A stretch of DNA of 64,000 bases from RDYZ01 sp964518905 (lineage in GTDB: Bacteria; Cyanobacteriota; Cyanobacteriia; Cyanobacteriales; Geitlerinemataceae): positions 62,001 through 126,000 of the forward strand of contig CAZFJL010000002.1 of the NCBI GenBank assembly GCA_964518905.1, in the 5' to 3' direction. The notes under the pieces are model-generated. The model did no database searches. It was not told the DNA's origin and saw only the letters and a list, made by a program, of their open reading frames with translations. The translations under genes were made by a program, and so were the position numbers. Position 1 is the first letter of the stretch. The number at the start of each line of letters is the position of its first letter. Below are positions 35,401 through 43,869 of this stretch, one piece after another.

Positions 35401-36045
35401 CTACGTTGAGCGATCGCCGCGAACAAATAGCGCCCGGTAAACAGGTTCACCATTCTCCAGGGTATACAACTCACGCTCTGTCGGTACAGGCATGGGATTT
35501 TCCAGTAGCCAATCCTCAGACGTACGCGTAAAGGCCGGATGTTCGGCAAACCGATCGCACATTTCCGCCTCAACCTCACACACATCGGATTGTAGGAACA
35601 TCTCCCCACCGATCGGTAAGTATTTCGCCAAGGTTTCAATTAATTCGGGCTGGACGACGCGGCGTTTTTGGTGACGCTTTTTAAACCAGGGATCGGGAAA
35701 TTGAATGCTGGCTCGCTGTAATTTTCCGGCGGGGTAGGAGGCGAGAATATCCTCGATCGTGATGTTGGCGTTACAAAATAAAAAGTGGAGATTATCGAGG
35801 TTTTGCTCTTCGCGCCATTGGTTCGCCGCTTCCACTAGCGGAGCACGAATTTCCAAGCCTAAAAAGTTCCATTCGGGTTCGATCTGGGCGTACTGCTGCA
35901 AAAAACGCCCCCGCGCACAGCCGATATCAAGCATCAGTGGCCGATCGAGATTGCCGAAGATTTGCGACCAGTCGGGAATCGCGATCGGCTGTTGAAATTT
36001 GTTGCTGAGGGGGTTAACGTGCTGGCGAACTCGAACGAGGGACAA
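35401..36045 (-). CDS. trmB: tRNA (guanine-N7-)-methyltransferase
   Basis: A 214-residue SAM-dependent enzyme that forms m7G46 in tRNA. MLDIGCARGRFLQQYA is the SAM-binding motif, NFLGLEIR follows, and SIQFPDPWFKKRHQKRRVV is the TrmB signature. PTERELYTLENGEPVYRALF ends the protein as in homologues. ATG 36045. Confidence 0.95.
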   Translation of the reverse strand: MSLVRVRQHVNPLSNKFQQPIAIPDWSQIFGNLDRPLMLDIGCARGRFLQQYAQIEPEWNFLGLEIRAPLVEAANQWREEQNLDNLHFLFCNANITIEDILASYPAGKLQRASIQFPDPWFKKRHQKRRVVQPELIETLAKYLPIGGEMFLQSDVCEVEAEMCDRFAEHPAFTRTSEDWLLENPMPVPTERELYTLENGEPVYRALFVRGDRST

Positions 36046-36174
36046 TGGTTTGCTCCGATTAATAGTGGGGGCTTAATACGATTGTGCGGTCAAGATTTTA
36101 CGATCGGAATTGCGATCAGAATTCGGCAACCAGAATTGAATTAGCCCAGGTAAATTTAAAGTGATTTAAAACCA

Positions 36175-36333
36175 CGTAACTCAACCATCTTGGTTGTATA
36201 GCAGAAACCGATCGTATTAGGAAGCTCTTGTTTAAGCCGAAAACCGCACTTCGACTCCGCTCAGTGCTCTCAGCTTTTTCATACGTCCTAACCAAATCGT
36301 TTTTTGCTATAGACAAGCTAGAAGCTTGTGCTA
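36175..36333. repeat. REP-like nested palindrome, copy split by an insertion
   Basis: GTAACTCAACCATCTTGGTTG at the left and GACAAGCTAGAAGCTTGTGC then TAC at the right are the two halves of the same element as 807-852. Removing the element at 36199-36309 and one TA restores the expected spacing. The right half provides the TAG stop of mutY. Confidence 0.8.
36199..36309. mobile_element. 111-bp MITE inserted into a REP-like palindrome
   Basis: The inverted ends TAGCAGAAACCGAT and ATCGTTTTTTGCTA (reverse: TAGCAAAAAACGAT) are bounded by TA on both sides, fitting a TA target duplication as made by IS630/Tc1-type transposases. The interior carries, in reverse, the 27-base core of the element at 2966-3090. 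No coding frame is present. Confidence 0.8.
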
Positions 36334-37548
36334 CGTCATGTCGCTAGGCTTACCAGAATCAGCAGAATCAGCAACGATCGCGTCAATAATTTTGACGTTT
36401 GCGGCGGGAAATGGCAATTCGGATAATTCCGCGACGGTGACCCAGCGAATTTCATCGCAGGCGATCGGCTGCGGTTCGCCCGCTAGATGGGTGCAGTAAT
36501 AGACGTGCAACGAGACCTTGAAATGACTGTAGGCATGATCGACGGTGATCAAATGTTCGCCGACTTCCACCTCGATCGCCAGTTCTTCGAGAATCTCCCG
36601 CTTAACGCAAGCTTCCGGCGTTTCGCCCGCTTCGATTTTGCCACCGGGAAATTCCCACAGCCCACCCAGCAAGCCTTTCGCCGGACGCCGATCGACCAAA
36701 ATACGATCGCGGCGATCGTTCCAAATCACGGCCACGCCGATGTGTTTATGGGGGATCGGGGTTTTCGTTTCGCGCATGGGACGTTCGGACGTAATACCTA
36801 AAGAATGAGCCTGACAGGTATCTTGCCACGGACAGAGCAAACAGGCGGGATTTTTGGGAGTGCAACAGGTAGCGCCGAGATCCATCAGGGCTTGATTGAA
36901 GTCGCGCGGCGCATCGCGATCGAGCAGGGTTTCCGATAATTTCCACAGGGACGACATCGCCCGATTCGGCGGCACATCCAGCGCCACCAGCCGCGCCAGC
37001 ACGCGCTTGACGTTGCCATCGAGAATCGCCACCGGCAAATTAAAAGCATTGCTCAGGATGCCGCCTGCGGTGCTGCGTCCGATGCCGGGTAGGGCGATCG
37101 CGGCGTCAAAATCGCGGGGAAATGCACCGTGATGATCCGCGACAATCAACTGTGCGGCACGATGCAGATTGCGAGCGCGGGCATAGTAACCGAGTCCCTG
37201 CCACAGCTTGAGGACATCTTGCAAATCAGCAGCGGCGAGGCTGTGAACGTCAGGAAAACGCAGCAGCCAGCGTTCAAAATATGGCCACGCGGTTTTGACC
37301 TGGGTTTGTTGCAGCATGATTTCCGAGATCCAGACGGCGTAAGGATCGCGGTTGCGTCGCCAGGGGAGGTCGCGGCCTTGGGTGGCGTACCAGTCGAGGA
37401 GCGATCGGCGTAGCGATCGCGGGTCAGCCGTTAAGGTCAGCTCAGTGGATGATGGATTGAATTGATCGGATTGAATAGGTGGAACAGAAGGACTCACGGC
37501 ACAGTGTAGAGACGGCAGGAATTGGAAATAATCCAGACATACAGTCAT
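36331..37548 (-). CDS. mutY: A/G-specific adenine DNA glycosylase MutY
   Basis: A base-excision repair enzyme removing adenine opposite 8-oxoguanine. EIMLQQTQVKTAWPYFERWL and LPGIGRSTAGGILS form the helix-hairpin-helix core, FNQALMDLGATCC contains the catalytic aspartate, and C-x6-C-x2-C-x5-C (CTPKNPACLLCPWQDTC) binds the 4Fe-4S cluster. A NUDIX-like C-terminal domain (EFPGGKIEAGETPEACVKRE) recognises oxoG. The open frame extends to 37701, but residues before ATG 37548 look non-conserved; the true start may be still further in. The last codon and stop lie in a REP-like repeat. Confidence 0.93.
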   Translation of the reverse strand: MTVCLDYFQFLPSLHCAVSPSVPPIQSDQFNPSSTELTLTADPRSLRRSLLDWYATQGRDLPWRRNRDPYAVWISEIMLQQTQVKTAWPYFERWLLRFPDVHSLAAADLQDVLKLWQGLGYYARARNLHRAAQLIVADHHGAFPRDFDAAIALPGIGRSTAGGILSNAFNLPVAILDGNVKRVLARLVALDVPPNRAMSSLWKLSETLLDRDAPRDFNQALMDLGATCCTPKNPACLLCPWQDTCQAHSLGITSERPMRETKTPIPHKHIGVAVIWNDRRDRILVDRRPAKGLLGGLWEFPGGKIEAGETPEACVKREILEELAIEVEVGEHLITVDHAYSHFKVSLHVYYCTHLAGEPQPIACDEIRWVTVAELSELPFPAANVKIIDAIVADSADSGKPSDMT

Positions 37549-37694
37549 GACGGTAATCCGAGAAATCTTGAACGATCGCAGATTTGGAACTTCGGATTTA
37601 TTGCAAACGCATCTTACGATACGGATCGGGATCACTGGGATGTGAGAGCGTAAAAGGCTAAAGACAGCCGCCCTCCTCGCCCCTCGCGAAACCT

Positions 37695-38717
37695 GTGACA
37701 TCCCTAAGCCGTGCGACCTCCGAGGCCACCCATCGAGACGTGTTCCCCACCATGTACTCGACCCTCGTGAGCGATGCTCTCGTTGAACGTGTTTTAAGCC
37801 AGTACGACATCCCCGCTGTGACGCGCTGCCACTTTTGGCATCGTGGCCTCAGTGATGTGTATTTGGTGAGTACGACGGAAGCGGATTATGTCCTGCGGGT
37901 GGCGCATCGTCACTGGCGCAGTCTGGAGGATGTGATTTTCGAGCTGGAGTTTCTCGATTTTCTCCACGATCGCGAGGTTCCCGTTGCCCATCCGCTGCGA
38001 ACCCATGACGGACGCTTGGCGATCGAGATTCAGGCTCCGGAAGGCATCCGCGCGGCGGCGCTGTTCGTCTATGCGCCGGGTGAAATTCCCCTTGGCGATC
38101 TGTCCACGGCGCAAAGCTGGCGGCTCGGAACTGCGCTAGCTCAGGTGCATCGCTTTTCCCATGAATTTCAATCGACGGTACAGCGTGACGATCTGACCCT
38201 GGAGTATCTGCTCGATCAATCGATGGAGACGATCGCGCCCTTTTTGCAGCGTAATCCCGAGGATTGTGACTATGTATATGGTGTCGTGAATGATTTGCGA
38301 TCAAACCTGAGCCATTTACCCACCGATCGCCCGTACTGGACGATCTGCTGGGGCGACCCTCACAGCGGTAACGCTCACTTTACCGAGGATGGCTTGATTA
38401 CGATGTTCGATTTTGACCAGTGCGGCTATGGCTGGCGGGCGTTTGATCTGGCGAAGTTTCTGAATGTGTCGCTGCGGACGGGGATTAGTCTCAAGGTACG
38501 CGAGGCATTTCTGGGCGGGTATCAGTCGATCGAGTCGATCGAGACCTTTGAAACCGACGCCCTACAGCCCCTAACGCTGACGGCGCATTTTTGGTCTTGG
38601 GCGATCGCGGTCAATGCTGCACGCATTCACAACTATAGCCGCCTGGACGATACCTACTTCACGCGTCGCATCGCCCAGATCAAACGCCTGCGCTCTAAGG
38701 ATTGGCAGTTGTTTTAG
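37695..38717 (+). CDS. Phosphotransferase (APH/choline kinase-like fold)
   Basis: A 340-residue protein kinase-like small-molecule or protein kinase of the aminoglycoside-phosphotransferase superfamily. YVLRVAHRHW holds the ATP lysine/arginine region. WTICWGDPHSGNAHF is the catalytic loop (D, N), with Trp/Gly where many relatives have histidine. TMFDFDQCGYGWRAFDLA is the metal-binding loop. Its substrate is unknown; SrkA-type stress kinases share this architecture. The GTG at 37695 is used; ATG 37752 is an alternative. Divergent from mutY. Confidence 0.82.
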   Translation: MTSLSRATSEATHRDVFPTMYSTLVSDALVERVLSQYDIPAVTRCHFWHRGLSDVYLVSTTEADYVLRVAHRHWRSLEDVIFELEFLDFLHDREVPVAHPLRTHDGRLAIEIQAPEGIRAAALFVYAPGEIPLGDLSTAQSWRLGTALAQVHRFSHEFQSTVQRDDLTLEYLLDQSMETIAPFLQRNPEDCDYVYGVVNDLRSNLSHLPTDRPYWTICWGDPHSGNAHFTEDGLITMFDFDQCGYGWRAFDLAKFLNVSLRTGISLKVREAFLGGYQSIESIETFETDALQPLTLTAHFWSWAIAVNAARIHNYSRLDDTYFTRRIAQIKRLRSKDWQLF

Positions 38718-38753
38718 ATCATCGCGTTAGATCATCAAGCCATCATGCCCGTT

Positions 38754-38881
38754 TAGCCCTCTTTTGTCACTCTCCGAAAAGAACATCTGAAACCCTTATT
38801 CTTTCGTTCTCACTCTCATTTAGGAAATGCCTGAAATAACGCAGACTCGTTATCAAATCGGAGAGTGACAGAAGAGGGTTA
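38754..38881. mobile_element. 128-bp MITE with 24-bp inverted ends
   Basis: TAGCCCTCTTTTGTCACTCT at the left and AGAGTGACAGAAGAGGGTTA at the right are complementary at all but two positions over 24 bases. The interior is AT-rich and non-coding. It directly abuts the hairpin repeat at 38882-38981. Confidence 0.8.
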
Positions 38882-38981
38882 GAGTGCAACAACTAAATAA
38901 ACGTTCATGAGGGGGGCGAGAAGTCCGACTTTTCCAAAAAGTCGGACTTCTGGGATGGGCGATTATTTCCGGGCAGTACTC
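38882..38981. repeat. Dispersed hairpin repeat of about 100 bp, copy 2
   Basis: A reverse-oriented relative of 16606-16704. The centre is a near-perfect hairpin with AGAAGTCCGACTTTT and AAAAGTCGGACTTCT arms. It ends exactly at the stop codon of psb32, so it is well placed as a terminator. Confidence 0.8.
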
Positions 38982-39806
38982 TTAGGTTTCCGAAGTCGGC
39001 GACTGATTGAGGAATGGTGTTAGATAGGCGACGATTAAACCCAGGGCAAAACCAAGAACATTACGCACAAGGGGCAAAGCATCCGAGGTGCGAGTGACGA
39101 CGGGGCCGATGCCAAACGCGAAGAAGAGAATGCCCCACAGCGGCGAGAAAATCAGCGCCCACTGCCATGCAAAGGTTTGTCCATCGCGCGGCTGGGCTGC
39201 AAAGCCACAAATTACGCCGCCCACTGCTGAGGTGATCAGCGTCAAAATCCACTGCTCGCGCGGTAAACCGGGAACGACGCTACAGCCACCGTCACGAATG
39301 CAGCCTTCGACGGATTGCAGAGCCTGTAGGATTGATTGGTCTTCGCCGTTGTCTCGGACAAAAAATTGATTGCCGAAGCGCGTTTGTAGCTCGATCCAAA
39401 ACGTACGCGGCATGAGTTCGTATAGCTCATCGCCAACACTAAACGCCAGCAGGTTACCGCCACGCTGATCGGCGACGAGAACCACACTTTTATCGTCCAG
39501 TCCCCAGTAATTGATAACGGCACGTCCCGGCGTCCGATCGAACTGGGTTAGCACTCTGAGCTTAAACCCCGTTTCCTCTTCCACCTGTTCTAAACGCTCA
39601 GTTAAGAAATCCTCTTGGCTCGACGTTAGGATATTAGCGAGATCAACGATTTCGGTTTCAAACTCGGGCAGCAGTTCAGGATTGTCGAACGCCTGCGCGG
39701 GAGCGGCGGAGAACCAGGCGATCGCAGCAAGGCTGACCGCCAATACGCGCGACAATAGCGTGCGTAGGGAAGAGGAAGGCGCGGAATGTTGCATAGCGTT
39801 AGGCAT
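38982..39806 (-). CDS. psb32: TPM domain protein, Psb32-like
   Basis: A 274-residue secreted or lumen protein. It has a signal peptide (LAVSLAAIAWFSAAPAQA, cleavage before FDNP) and a TPM domain at about 40-175 (LPEFETEIVDLANILTSSQE, FKLRVLTQF, SVVLVADQRGGNLLAFSVG). Two membrane segments follow near 190-260. The match to cyanobacterial Psb32/TLP18.3, linked to photosystem II repair, is good. The extended N-terminus before the signal peptide leaves the exact start open. Confidence 0.85.
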   Translation of the reverse strand: MPNAMQHSAPSSSLRTLLSRVLAVSLAAIAWFSAAPAQAFDNPELLPEFETEIVDLANILTSSQEDFLTERLEQVEEETGFKLRVLTQFDRTPGRAVINYWGLDDKSVVLVADQRGGNLLAFSVGDELYELMPRTFWIELQTRFGNQFFVRDNGEDQSILQALQSVEGCIRDGGCSVVPGLPREQWILTLITSAVGGVICGFAAQPRDGQTFAWQWALIFSPLWGILFFAFGIGPVVTRTSDALPLVRNVLGFALGLIVAYLTPFLNQSPTSET

Positions 39807-39908
39807 ATCTGCGATCGAAAGGTCGGAGGAGCGATCGAGCCTAGGAAATCTCAGGTTCGCTCATATTGTTAACAGTAGTTTACATTACGACACGAAGTCC
39901 TTGCATTT

Positions 39909-40262
39909 ATGACTCAAACTCCGATCGAACCGACCCCCAATTCTGATGCTGGCGTTTCCTCCGGCGGTACTCTTGACGAAACGATCGACCTGCCCGACAC
40001 GCAGCTCTACTCTGAAAGCTATTTCGTTGTCCTGACTGGCGGTCAGCCCGAGGAAATCCTGACAGCGGCGGAGCTAGAAGCTAAACTCGCGGCGATTCTC
40101 ACCACGTTTCCGGTTCAGGATTTGCCGCGCCCGGTGCAGCAGGTGGAAGCGATCGCCGATCGGGTTCGCCTGCTGATCGACACCACCTGCGAGCTAACCT
40201 TTGATAGTGGCGATTTTATGCAGTGGTACGCCGTTCGCCTGGAGAAAAATACGCCCGATTAA
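39909..40262 (+). CDS. Chlororespiratory reduction 7 (CRR7) homologue
   Basis: A 117-residue protein. From residue 33 it shows YSESYFVVLTGGQPEEILTA, DLPRPVQQVEAIADRVRLLI, then DTTCEL and DFMQWYAVRLEK, which match the CRR7 family. In plants CRR7 is needed for assembly of the chloroplast NDH complex; the cyanobacterial role is inferred from this. The N-terminal 30 residues are variable. Recognition is from memory of the family pattern. Confidence 0.75.
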   Translation: MTQTPIEPTPNSDAGVSSGGTLDETIDLPDTQLYSESYFVVLTGGQPEEILTAAELEAKLAAILTTFPVQDLPRPVQQVEAIADRVRLLIDTTCELTFDSGDFMQWYAVRLEKNTPD

Positions 40263-40368
40263 CCCGATTAAGCTGAAGTACGATCGGGCTGAGGTAGAGC
40301 AAACGGATCGAAAGCATCAACACCGGTATCGGAATGACGATGCGCCCATGGTCTCACGGAGTTTTCGA

Positions 40369-40974
40369 TTAGGCGGCTTGAGAAGATGGCTCGGTTTCAG
40401 TGCTGCTCGTGCTATCAGCGCTACGAGTCGAGATCAGCAATAGATCAATATATTCGTCTTCCGGCTGCTCGATTTCAACACGAATATCGGGGCCGAAAAA
40501 CTCCACCATTTTTTTCTGCTTGCTCTGCCATTTCTCCAGGTCGATCATCGGCGAGTCGAACTCGATGACGAGGGTGTAGGCTCCGTCGGTGAGGGTTTCG
40601 CGCAGGGCGGTGATCAGTGGGCGTTCTTCATCGGTGGGGCCGAGGCCGAGGGCTTCGAGGGATTCGCCGAGGTGGGCTTTTTCGGCGTAGCGATAGCCCA
40701 GCATGTCTTTGCGGATTTGCTTTTGGTTGTCGGTGGCGTATTGCTCGCGGGCGGCGGCGACGTCGTCGGGGGTGGGTTCGGAGTAGGGGACGGGTTTGAG
40801 TTGGGCGGTGCGGAGGGCGATGCCGATGAGCAGGACGGGGATGCCGTAGAAGAAGCCTGCGAGGTTGAGGGTGGGGCGATCGGTGAAGTACGCCCAGAAG
40901 CCGATCGTGGTGAGGATGAGGCCGAGATAAAAGGCGGTGCTACCGAGGGAGATTCGACGAAAAATGGGTGGCAT
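40369..40974 (-). CDS. DUF2854 membrane protein
   Basis: A 201-residue protein with two membrane segments near residues 10-55 (AFYLGLILTTIGFWAYF and NLAGFFYGIPVLLIGIAL) followed by a soluble region. The start ISLGSTAFYLG, the NPxxAxLKPVP-like turn and the LVIEFDSPMIDLEKW segment match the DUF2854 family shared by cyanobacteria and plastids. Function is unknown. Confidence 0.8.
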   Translation of the reverse strand: MPPIFRRISLGSTAFYLGLILTTIGFWAYFTDRPTLNLAGFFYGIPVLLIGIALRTAQLKPVPYSEPTPDDVAAAREQYATDNQKQIRKDMLGYRYAEKAHLGESLEALGLGPTDEERPLITALRETLTDGAYTLVIEFDSPMIDLEKWQSKQKKMVEFFGPDIRVEIEQPEDEYIDLLLISTRSADSTSSTETEPSSQAA

Positions 40975-41165
40975 GAGGGCGGGGTTGGGGGTGTTTGTGA
41001 ATATTTGTTACGGTCTGTGTACCCGTGATTTTACTCTACCGTTTGGGTGAATCTGGGGGAGATTAGGGGATTTGGTTAAAATTGAGGGGCGATCAGGCGA
41101 TGATCGTCGCGACCGTGTGAAGCGATCGGGCGATCGGTGCGGCGGCGATCGATCAACGGTGGATC

Positions 41166-41801
41166 ATGCTGGCAGATTACGTGAAGGCTGAGGAAATGAC
41201 AGACGTTTTGGCGAGTCCGATGTTATTGCTCAATATCCCGGCGGCGCTGCGTCTACAGGTAACGCCGGAGCAGTTTGCAGCGTTGGCGGCGAGTAATCGA
41301 GAATTGCGTCTAGAGCGTACATCAACGGGAGAACTGCGGGTGAATCCACCAACGGGCTGGGAAACGGGTCAGCGAAATTGGAGCATTGCGGGTGAGCTTT
41401 ACCTTTGGTGGCGCAACGCGGGCGAGCCGGGGATCGCGTTTGATTCGTCAACGGGGTTTCGGTTGCCGAATGGGTCGATTTTTTCGCCGGATGCGTCGTG
41501 GGTGAGCGCGGAGCACTGGGCGGGGTTGACGGGTGAGCAGCGGGGGACGTTTGCGGCGGTGTGTCCGGATTTTGTGGTGGAGTTGCGATCGAGTTCGGAT
41601 GGGCTGAAGCCGTTGCGGGAGAAGCTGCGGGAGTATATGGCGAATGGAGCGCGGTTGGGCTGGTTGATTGATCCGCCGGGTCGATCGGTGGAGGTGTGGC
41701 GATCGGCTGAAACATCGGAGGTGTTGGTGAATCCGGAGTCGGTGTCGGGGGAGGAGGTGTTAGAGGGGTTTCGGTTGGATTTGGCGCGGGTGTGGGGGTG
41801 A
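41166..41801 (+). CDS. Uma2 family (DUF820) putative endonuclease
   Basis: A 211-residue PD-(D/E)xK-fold protein. FSPDASWVS, CPDFVVELRSSSD and REKLREYMANGARLGWLIDP give the D, E, K set of the family. Like the gene at 3193 its role is unknown. A truncated DUF29 frame follows after 32 bases. ATG 41166 is used; ATG 41196 is possible. Confidence 0.85.
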   Translation: MLADYVKAEEMTDVLASPMLLLNIPAALRLQVTPEQFAALAASNRELRLERTSTGELRVNPPTGWETGQRNWSIAGELYLWWRNAGEPGIAFDSSTGFRLPNGSIFSPDASWVSAEHWAGLTGEQRGTFAAVCPDFVVELRSSSDGLKPLREKLREYMANGARLGWLIDPPGRSVEVWRSAETSEVLVNPESVSGEEVLEGFRLDLARVWG

Positions 41802-41833
41802 GGGTTAATCTGGGGCTGGGTTGAATTTGGGGA

Positions 41834-41998
41834 ATGGTGATGGCTCTGGCGCGGGACAATTTGGGCGATCTGACGGTGCTGTATGAGCGCGATTATGCGC
41901 TGTGGATTGCGGCGACGCTGGGGCGGTTGCGCGATCGCGATTTTGAGGATAATTCGTCGGCCTATCACTGGCTAGGATCTTCTATAGATATAGATTGA
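41834..41998 (+). pseudogene. Truncated DUF29 family remnant
   Basis: A 54-residue frame containing LTVLYERDYALWIAATLGRL then RDRDFE, which is the start of a DUF29 protein (usually about 140-160 residues). The frame then continues into unrelated residues and stops, so the C-terminal two thirds are missing. DUF29 genes are commonly repeated in cyanobacterial accessory DNA. Confidence 0.7.
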
Positions 41999-42020
41999 CA
42001 GCCCCCTCGATCGACCACTA

Positions 42021-42425
42021 ATGCCAAGTGATCCCGTAAAAAGAGACCCACCCGCATCCGCTGCCATAGCTCCGATGATCATCCCCTCCCCGATACTTTA
42101 CGATCGCCTCCAGCTCACCCCCCGACAGCTAGAAACACTCTGCCAAAACGCCAAAATCGAAACCCTCGCCGTCTTCGGCTCGATCCTCCGCGACGACTTC
42201 ACCCCCCAAAGCGACATCGACCTGCTCATCACCTACCACCCCGACGCCAAACGCAGCCTCTTTCGTAAACTAGACCTCAAAGAAACCTTTGAAATCGCGT
42301 GTCAGCGTCCCGTTGACTTAGTCAGCCGCACCGCGATCGAACATAGCCCCAACCCCATTCGCCGCAACAACATCCTCAGCACCGCAACACTCATTTACGA
42401 TGCGCGACCAAGAAGCACTCACTGA
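42021..42425 (+). CDS. mntA: MNT-type nucleotidyltransferase (MntA antitoxin-like)
   Basis: A 134-residue minimal nucleotidyltransferase. VFGSILRDDFTPQSDIDLLI is the GS...DxD active site. In HepT/MntA systems this protein transfers AMP to the HEPN toxin and neutralises it. It overlaps the next gene by 26 bases, as expected for such a pair. ATG 42075 (MIIPSP) is an alternative start that would remove an unconserved leader. Confidence 0.88.
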   Translation: MPSDPVKRDPPASAAIAPMIIPSPILYDRLQLTPRQLETLCQNAKIETLAVFGSILRDDFTPQSDIDLLITYHPDAKRSLFRKLDLKETFEIACQRPVDLVSRTAIEHSPNPIRRNNILSTATLIYDARPRSTH

Positions 42426-42726
42426 CATCATCCAAGCGATCGAGCTAATTTTTCAGTACATTGGCTCGACTGATCGTCAAACCTTCGCCCGAAACATCGA
42501 AAAACAAGACGCGATTCTCCGGCGTATCACGATTATTGGTGAAGCCACCAAACGACTCAGCCCAGAATTTCGGCAACAGCACCCCGAAATTCCCTGGAAA
42601 AAAATGGCCGGAATGCGGGATGTCGTGATGCATCGTTACGATGAAATCGAACTCGATGAAATTTGGAACGCAGTGACCGAAGATTTCCCAGATATTTATC
42701 CTGGACTTTGTACCCTGCGCAAATAA
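42400..42726 (+). CDS. hepT: HEPN domain RNase-type toxin (HepT-like, DUF86)
   Basis: A 108-residue helical protein. MRDVVMHRYDEIELDEIW contains the R-x4-H-x-Y motif of active HepT toxins (R, H and Y present). Such toxins cut RNA and are held by the neighbouring nucleotidyltransferase. It starts inside the mntA-like gene. Confidence 0.88.
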   Translation: MRDQEALTDIIQAIELIFQYIGSTDRQTFARNIEKQDAILRRITIIGEATKRLSPEFRQQHPEIPWKKMAGMRDVVMHRYDEIELDEIWNAVTEDFPDIYPGLCTLRK

Positions 42727-42795
42727 GCAAGGTGTGGTCTAACTCTCGATGATTCGTGGTTTCAGCCATCAATCAATCACGAAGTTTCAATGGTT

Positions 42796-43611
42796 TCAGC
42801 GTCCTTCCGGTTTGTTTTGAGATGCCGCAGCGCCACGATCGCCCCCCGCAAACGTATCGAGCCGATGAGGCTCCTCGCCAAACCGCTCCCCCACAACAAA
42901 AAAGTCCACCGGATACACCCATTGCGATTCAAACGGGCCGTGGATTTGGATGCCATGCATCACGGCATAGTGAAAGACCGTCGTGTCGAGTTGCGAGAGT
43001 AAATTTCGCACATCCGTCGCGATAATTTTACTCGCGAGCTGGGTGAGATCGACGAGGTTCACCCGATCGCCATAGCGCAACTGCGACAGAATTTTTTGCC
43101 GAACGATCGTCTGTTCGATGTCCTGCATGTCGGTTTCGAGATTAAGATGTCCAGCGGCCAGTTCTTCGACGATCGTTTCGAGTGCGCCGCAGGCATGGGA
43201 CGGCGTCTTGACCCCTTCGCGATAAATCAGCCCAACTTCGCCATTGCGCGAAATCGCAATATGCGGCATCGCACAAAAGACAAACCGCCGCAGTCCATCC
43301 TCGATCGGCGTATGCGCGGTGGCGGATGCCAGCCCGGTTTTGCCCATCGTGACAAACCCCGCCAAGCTGCAACAGTTAAAGGTTTTGCCCCAATAGCGCA
43401 CCATCGCCTCGTAGAGCGGATCGGTTTGCTCATCACGACAGATGGCAATCATGCCCATCGTATTTTCGTCTTCAAACCCATACTTGGCCAGCGCTTTCGC
43501 CGTGCGTCCCATGTACTTGGACAGGGGCAACGCTCCGGGGAAATAATGCTGAAGCGCTTTGTCAAATTCGGGAAACTGTGCGGCGATCGCAGAGGTCGTA
43601 TTGGTAGTCAT
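42796..43611 (-). CDS. LCIB/C-type beta-carbonic-anhydrase-fold protein
   Basis: A 271-residue protein. The segments FPGALPLSKYMGRTAKALAK, ICRDEQTDPL, SLAGFVTMGKTGLASATAHT, FCAMPHIAIS and SHACGALETI match the limiting-CO2-inducible LCIB/LCIC family. The C-R-D-E cysteine, the histidine in MPHIAI and the cysteine in HACG are the three expected zinc ligands. In algae LCIB works around the pyrenoid in CO2 recapture; in a cyanobacterium the role is unproved. Recognition rests on conserved residue patterns. Confidence 0.85.
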   Translation of the reverse strand: MTTNTTSAIAAQFPEFDKALQHYFPGALPLSKYMGRTAKALAKYGFEDENTMGMIAICRDEQTDPLYEAMVRYWGKTFNCCSLAGFVTMGKTGLASATAHTPIEDGLRRFVFCAMPHIAISRNGEVGLIYREGVKTPSHACGALETIVEELAAGHLNLETDMQDIEQTIVRQKILSQLRYGDRVNLVDLTQLASKIIATDVRNLLSQLDTTVFHYAVMHGIQIHGPFESQWVYPVDFFVVGERFGEEPHRLDTFAGGDRGAAASQNKPEGR

Positions 43612-43869
43612 AGTCGAGCGTGCCCCTAGCGATAAACAGACGAAAGGCAGGATATCAGTCCCATCATGCTTTGGTCTGTTGGAATCAATCTATTCAAGCT
43701 CTGATTAGCCATGATCAGGTCTATCATCAACCAAGAATATTGGCTTTGCTCGCAATAATTCTAGCAACGGGTAATAAGCGTCGCAGCAACTATCCAGCCT
43801 TCATTCGCGTCTCGCAAGCCCTAGATCATCGAGATCAGACAGGGCTTGAAAGACAAAAAATACAGGTCG

